Shown here piece after piece: positions 39,967 to 40,900 of a stretch of DNA of 40,900 bases. How positions within the stretch are numbered: the first letter of the stretch is position 1; every line of letters begins with the position of its first letter. The stretch comes from a virus: the IMG/VR virus record IMGVR_UViG_3300027833_000099, positions 1-40,900 of that record; one strand, given 5' to 3'. The position numbers and the translations under genes were made by a program. The notes beneath the pieces were generated by a model. That model did not search any database, was not told where the DNA came from, and was given only the letters and a program-made list of their open reading frames with translations.

Positions 39967-40191
39967 ATGAAAAAATCAAAATCACCAGGAATCAGAATCA
40001 AGAGAGCAGTTACAGAACTAAAAGCAAAATCCAACGGGTACGAAATAGGGCCCTTTATACTAGAGCAAATTATAATCCAGGGAATGCAACAATTAGAGGA
40101 GGATTTAAAGGAGGGGAACCTGGATAGGTCTATAATTGCTCCAGGTTTATACCAGGAAACACTTAATATTTTAAAAAATCACATTCAATAA
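39967..40191 (+). CDS. Small accessory protein of unlike composition
   Basis: 74 aa, basic front (KKSKSPGIRIKRAVTELK), then helices (FILEQIIIQGMQQLEEDL). Uses GGG, CCC, CAG and ACG codons (for example AACGGGTACG, AGGGCCC) that are scarce in the main phage genes, so it probably came from elsewhere. Not recognised. Confidence 0.5.
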   Translation: MKKSKSPGIRIKRAVTELKAKSNGYEIGPFILEQIIIQGMQQLEEDLKEGNLDRSIIAPGLYQETLNILKNHIQ

Positions 40192-40219
40192 TTAATCAAT
40201 AAAACTAAAAAAAACTATC

Positions 40220-40567
40220 ATGAAAAATTCAATAAAAGCAGAACTAAAGGAGTACATCCTAGAGGGAATCAAAGATTTAAACCTAGATAATCTAACCAGT
40301 AAACCAGGCCGACTAGATGCAAACGAATTGCACCAGTCTTTATTTAACGAGGATTATTATATAATCGGATATTTTAACGCTCAACAATGGCTAGATAAGC
40401 ACTTCATTGACACATTTGAAGCCCTAGAAGATATTAAGGAATACGAAGAGTTTAATTTTGGCCAGGCTAAACATTATACAAACGCTGAAAGCATGGTCAA
40501 TATGTTGGTGTATATATACGGAGAGGAATTAATACACGAATGTTACAAGGAACTAGAACTATTATAA
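40220..40567 (+). CDS. Accessory protein of a widespread uncharacterised family
   Basis: 115 aa. The middle (ELHQSLFNEDYYIIGYFNAQ, QWLDKH, IKEYEEFNFGQAK) and end (NAESMVNMLVYIYGEEL) follow a pattern that I know from small uncharacterised phage and bacterial proteins: 'lf..dyyiig...a..wl......fea...v..ye..nfGe......~~e~~vNm~vyi~geel'. Composition matches the preceding gene. Leader AACTAAAAAAAACTATC before the ATG. Followed by a terminator and the CTCCAG array. Confidence 0.6.
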   Translation: MKNSIKAELKEYILEGIKDLNLDNLTSKPGRLDANELHQSLFNEDYYIIGYFNAQQWLDKHFIDTFEALEDIKEYEEFNFGQAKHYTNAESMVNMLVYIYGEELIHECYKELELL

Positions 40568-40592
40568 TCTAAACACATAAACCAGTTAAAAG

Positions 40593-40621
40593 GGCTTTAT
40601 TAATTTAAAGCCTTTTTTTTT
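40593..40621 (+). terminator. Intrinsic terminator of accessory unit 3
   Basis: Stem GGCTTTA/TAAAGCC (40593-40599 with 40606-40612), 6-nt loop, then nine T and GTCTTATTTT. The CTCCAG array begins ten bases later, as the other repeat clusters do after their terminators. Confidence 0.85.
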
Positions 40622-40631
40622 GTCTTATTTT

Positions 40632-40840
40632 CTCCAGCCTATGCTCCAGGCCTTGAGTCTGATAAAATAGCTTAGAACGGCTAAAAATACGCTCCAGGTG
40701 TTGCTCCTGGTATTGCTCCAGGTGTTGCTCCTGGTGTTTCTGGTTATATGCTCCAGGATACTCTCCAGGATACTCTCCAGGATACTCTCCAGTTAACGCT
40801 CCAGTACACGCTCCAGTTAACGCTCCAGTACACGCTCCAG
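40632..40840. repeat. 12-bp-phased CTCCAG array
   Basis: CTCCAG (or CTCCTG) starts at 40632, 40644, 40692, 40704, 40716, 40728, then after one shifted unit at 40751, 40763, 40775, 40787, 40799, 40811, 40823 and 40835, nearly always 12 bp apart. The six bases between are GGTGTT-like, GATACT, TTAACG or TACACG. One plus-strand frame stays open through the array (TAA at 40682 to TGA at window position 141 after joining), reading APGV and LQDT/LQYT repeats, with ATG only at 40748. A coding role is possible, but binding sites seem likelier. Confidence 0.8.
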
Positions 40841-40900
40841 GCCGTTAGTTTATTAAACCTTATAACGGCTGCACTAGGTCAAAAGGCCTATTATATAACA
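40737..40900. repeat. Right copy of the terminal direct repeat
   Basis: Equals window positions 1-140 except for two extra GATACTCTCCAG units (24 bp). Supports a circular or terminally redundant genome of about 40.76 kb, with the junction lying in the CTCCAG array. Confidence 0.9.
40841..40869. promoter_or_regulatory. Nested inverted repeat at the array end
   Basis: GCCGTTA (40841-40847) and TAACGGC (40863-40869) pair perfectly; inside lies GTTTATTAAAC (40848-40858), itself an inverted repeat. A similar AACGGCT word lies at 40676-40682 after another CTCCAGGCC. The same structure is at 81-109. No T-run, so a binding or origin structure is likelier than a terminator. Confidence 0.5.

Noticed and set aside
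40632-40840. Repeat array as a CRISPR
   Set aside because: The repeating word is 6 bp with 6-bp spacers that themselves recur; repeats and spacers are far too short and no cas gene is present.
40748-40900. LQDT/LQYT repeat peptide starting at ATG 40748
   Set aside because: It could continue across the joined ends to a TGA at position 141, but there is no promoter or leader, and the 12-bp words stay recognisable as DNA even where the frame slips, so I treat it as a site array.
1-40900. tRNA genes and transposable elements
   Set aside because: No cloverleaf-like segment, transposase motif or target-site duplication was noticed on reading; a dedicated search was not possible.

Overview
The window looks like an essentially complete tailed-phage genome of about 40.8 kb (siphovirus-type gene content, HK97-like capsid) infecting a Bacteroidetes host, most likely a marine flavobacterium. 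Reasons: very A+T-rich coding; almost no Shine-Dalgarno sites but A-rich leaders before start codons; promoter-like boxes of the Bacteroidetes TAnnTTTG type; a Cys-rich repeat of the GCTDPxAxNYDPxAxxDDGTC kind typical of flavobacterial surface proteins; and virion proteins that read like other Bacteroidetes-phage proteins. The first 140 bases recur at the right end (40737-40900), differing only by 24 bases of tandem repeat, so the contig is probably circular or terminally redundant. I see no integrase, excisionase, CI-like repressor, tRNA, transposase or CRISPR array.

Layout. (1) 560-15592, plus strand: small and large terminase, a two-frame tail-assembly-chaperone-like gene with a candidate -1 frameshift, tail completion proteins, two large tail-tip proteins and the tape measure protein. 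(2) 15613-16170: two small plus-strand genes. (3) 16167-23793, minus strand: replication/early block with a RusA-type resolvase, a DUF3310-like protein, a T7 gp4-type primase-helicase, a helix-turn-helix replication initiator, a protein ending in an SSB-like tip, a free-standing DnaA-domain-IV-like protein and many small genes. (4) 23920-28776, plus strand: ClpP-type head protease with scaffold tail, major capsid protein, probable tail tube, portal and head adaptor. (5) 28780-33442: fibre and surface proteins, including a 17-residue repeat fibre and a LamG-like lectin domain. (6) 33442-35197: lysis cassette (DUF5675/YkuD-like protein, membrane-anchored coiled coils, lipoprotein, holin). (7) 35327-36412: metallophosphoesterase. 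(8) 36413 to the right end: accessory region of small unknown genes.

The most distinctive signals are non-coding. In the accessory region each small transcription unit ends in a hairpin-plus-T-run terminator, followed at once by a repeat cluster. Three clusters share one bipartite 22-bp unit, AATTGGTA-N9-CTCTT; the fourth is a 12-bp-phased CTCCAG-N6 array spanning the genome junction. They look like iterons or operators for an unidentified DNA-binding protein. Three structural-gene starts share a TTCCA-N22-TATATTG promoter-like element, and at five starts a promoter box lies only 4-5 nt before the ATG, which suggests leaderless mRNAs. Capsid/portal genes are separated from terminase/tail genes by the inverted replication block. 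Nothing was searched against databases; all family calls come from reading the sequence.
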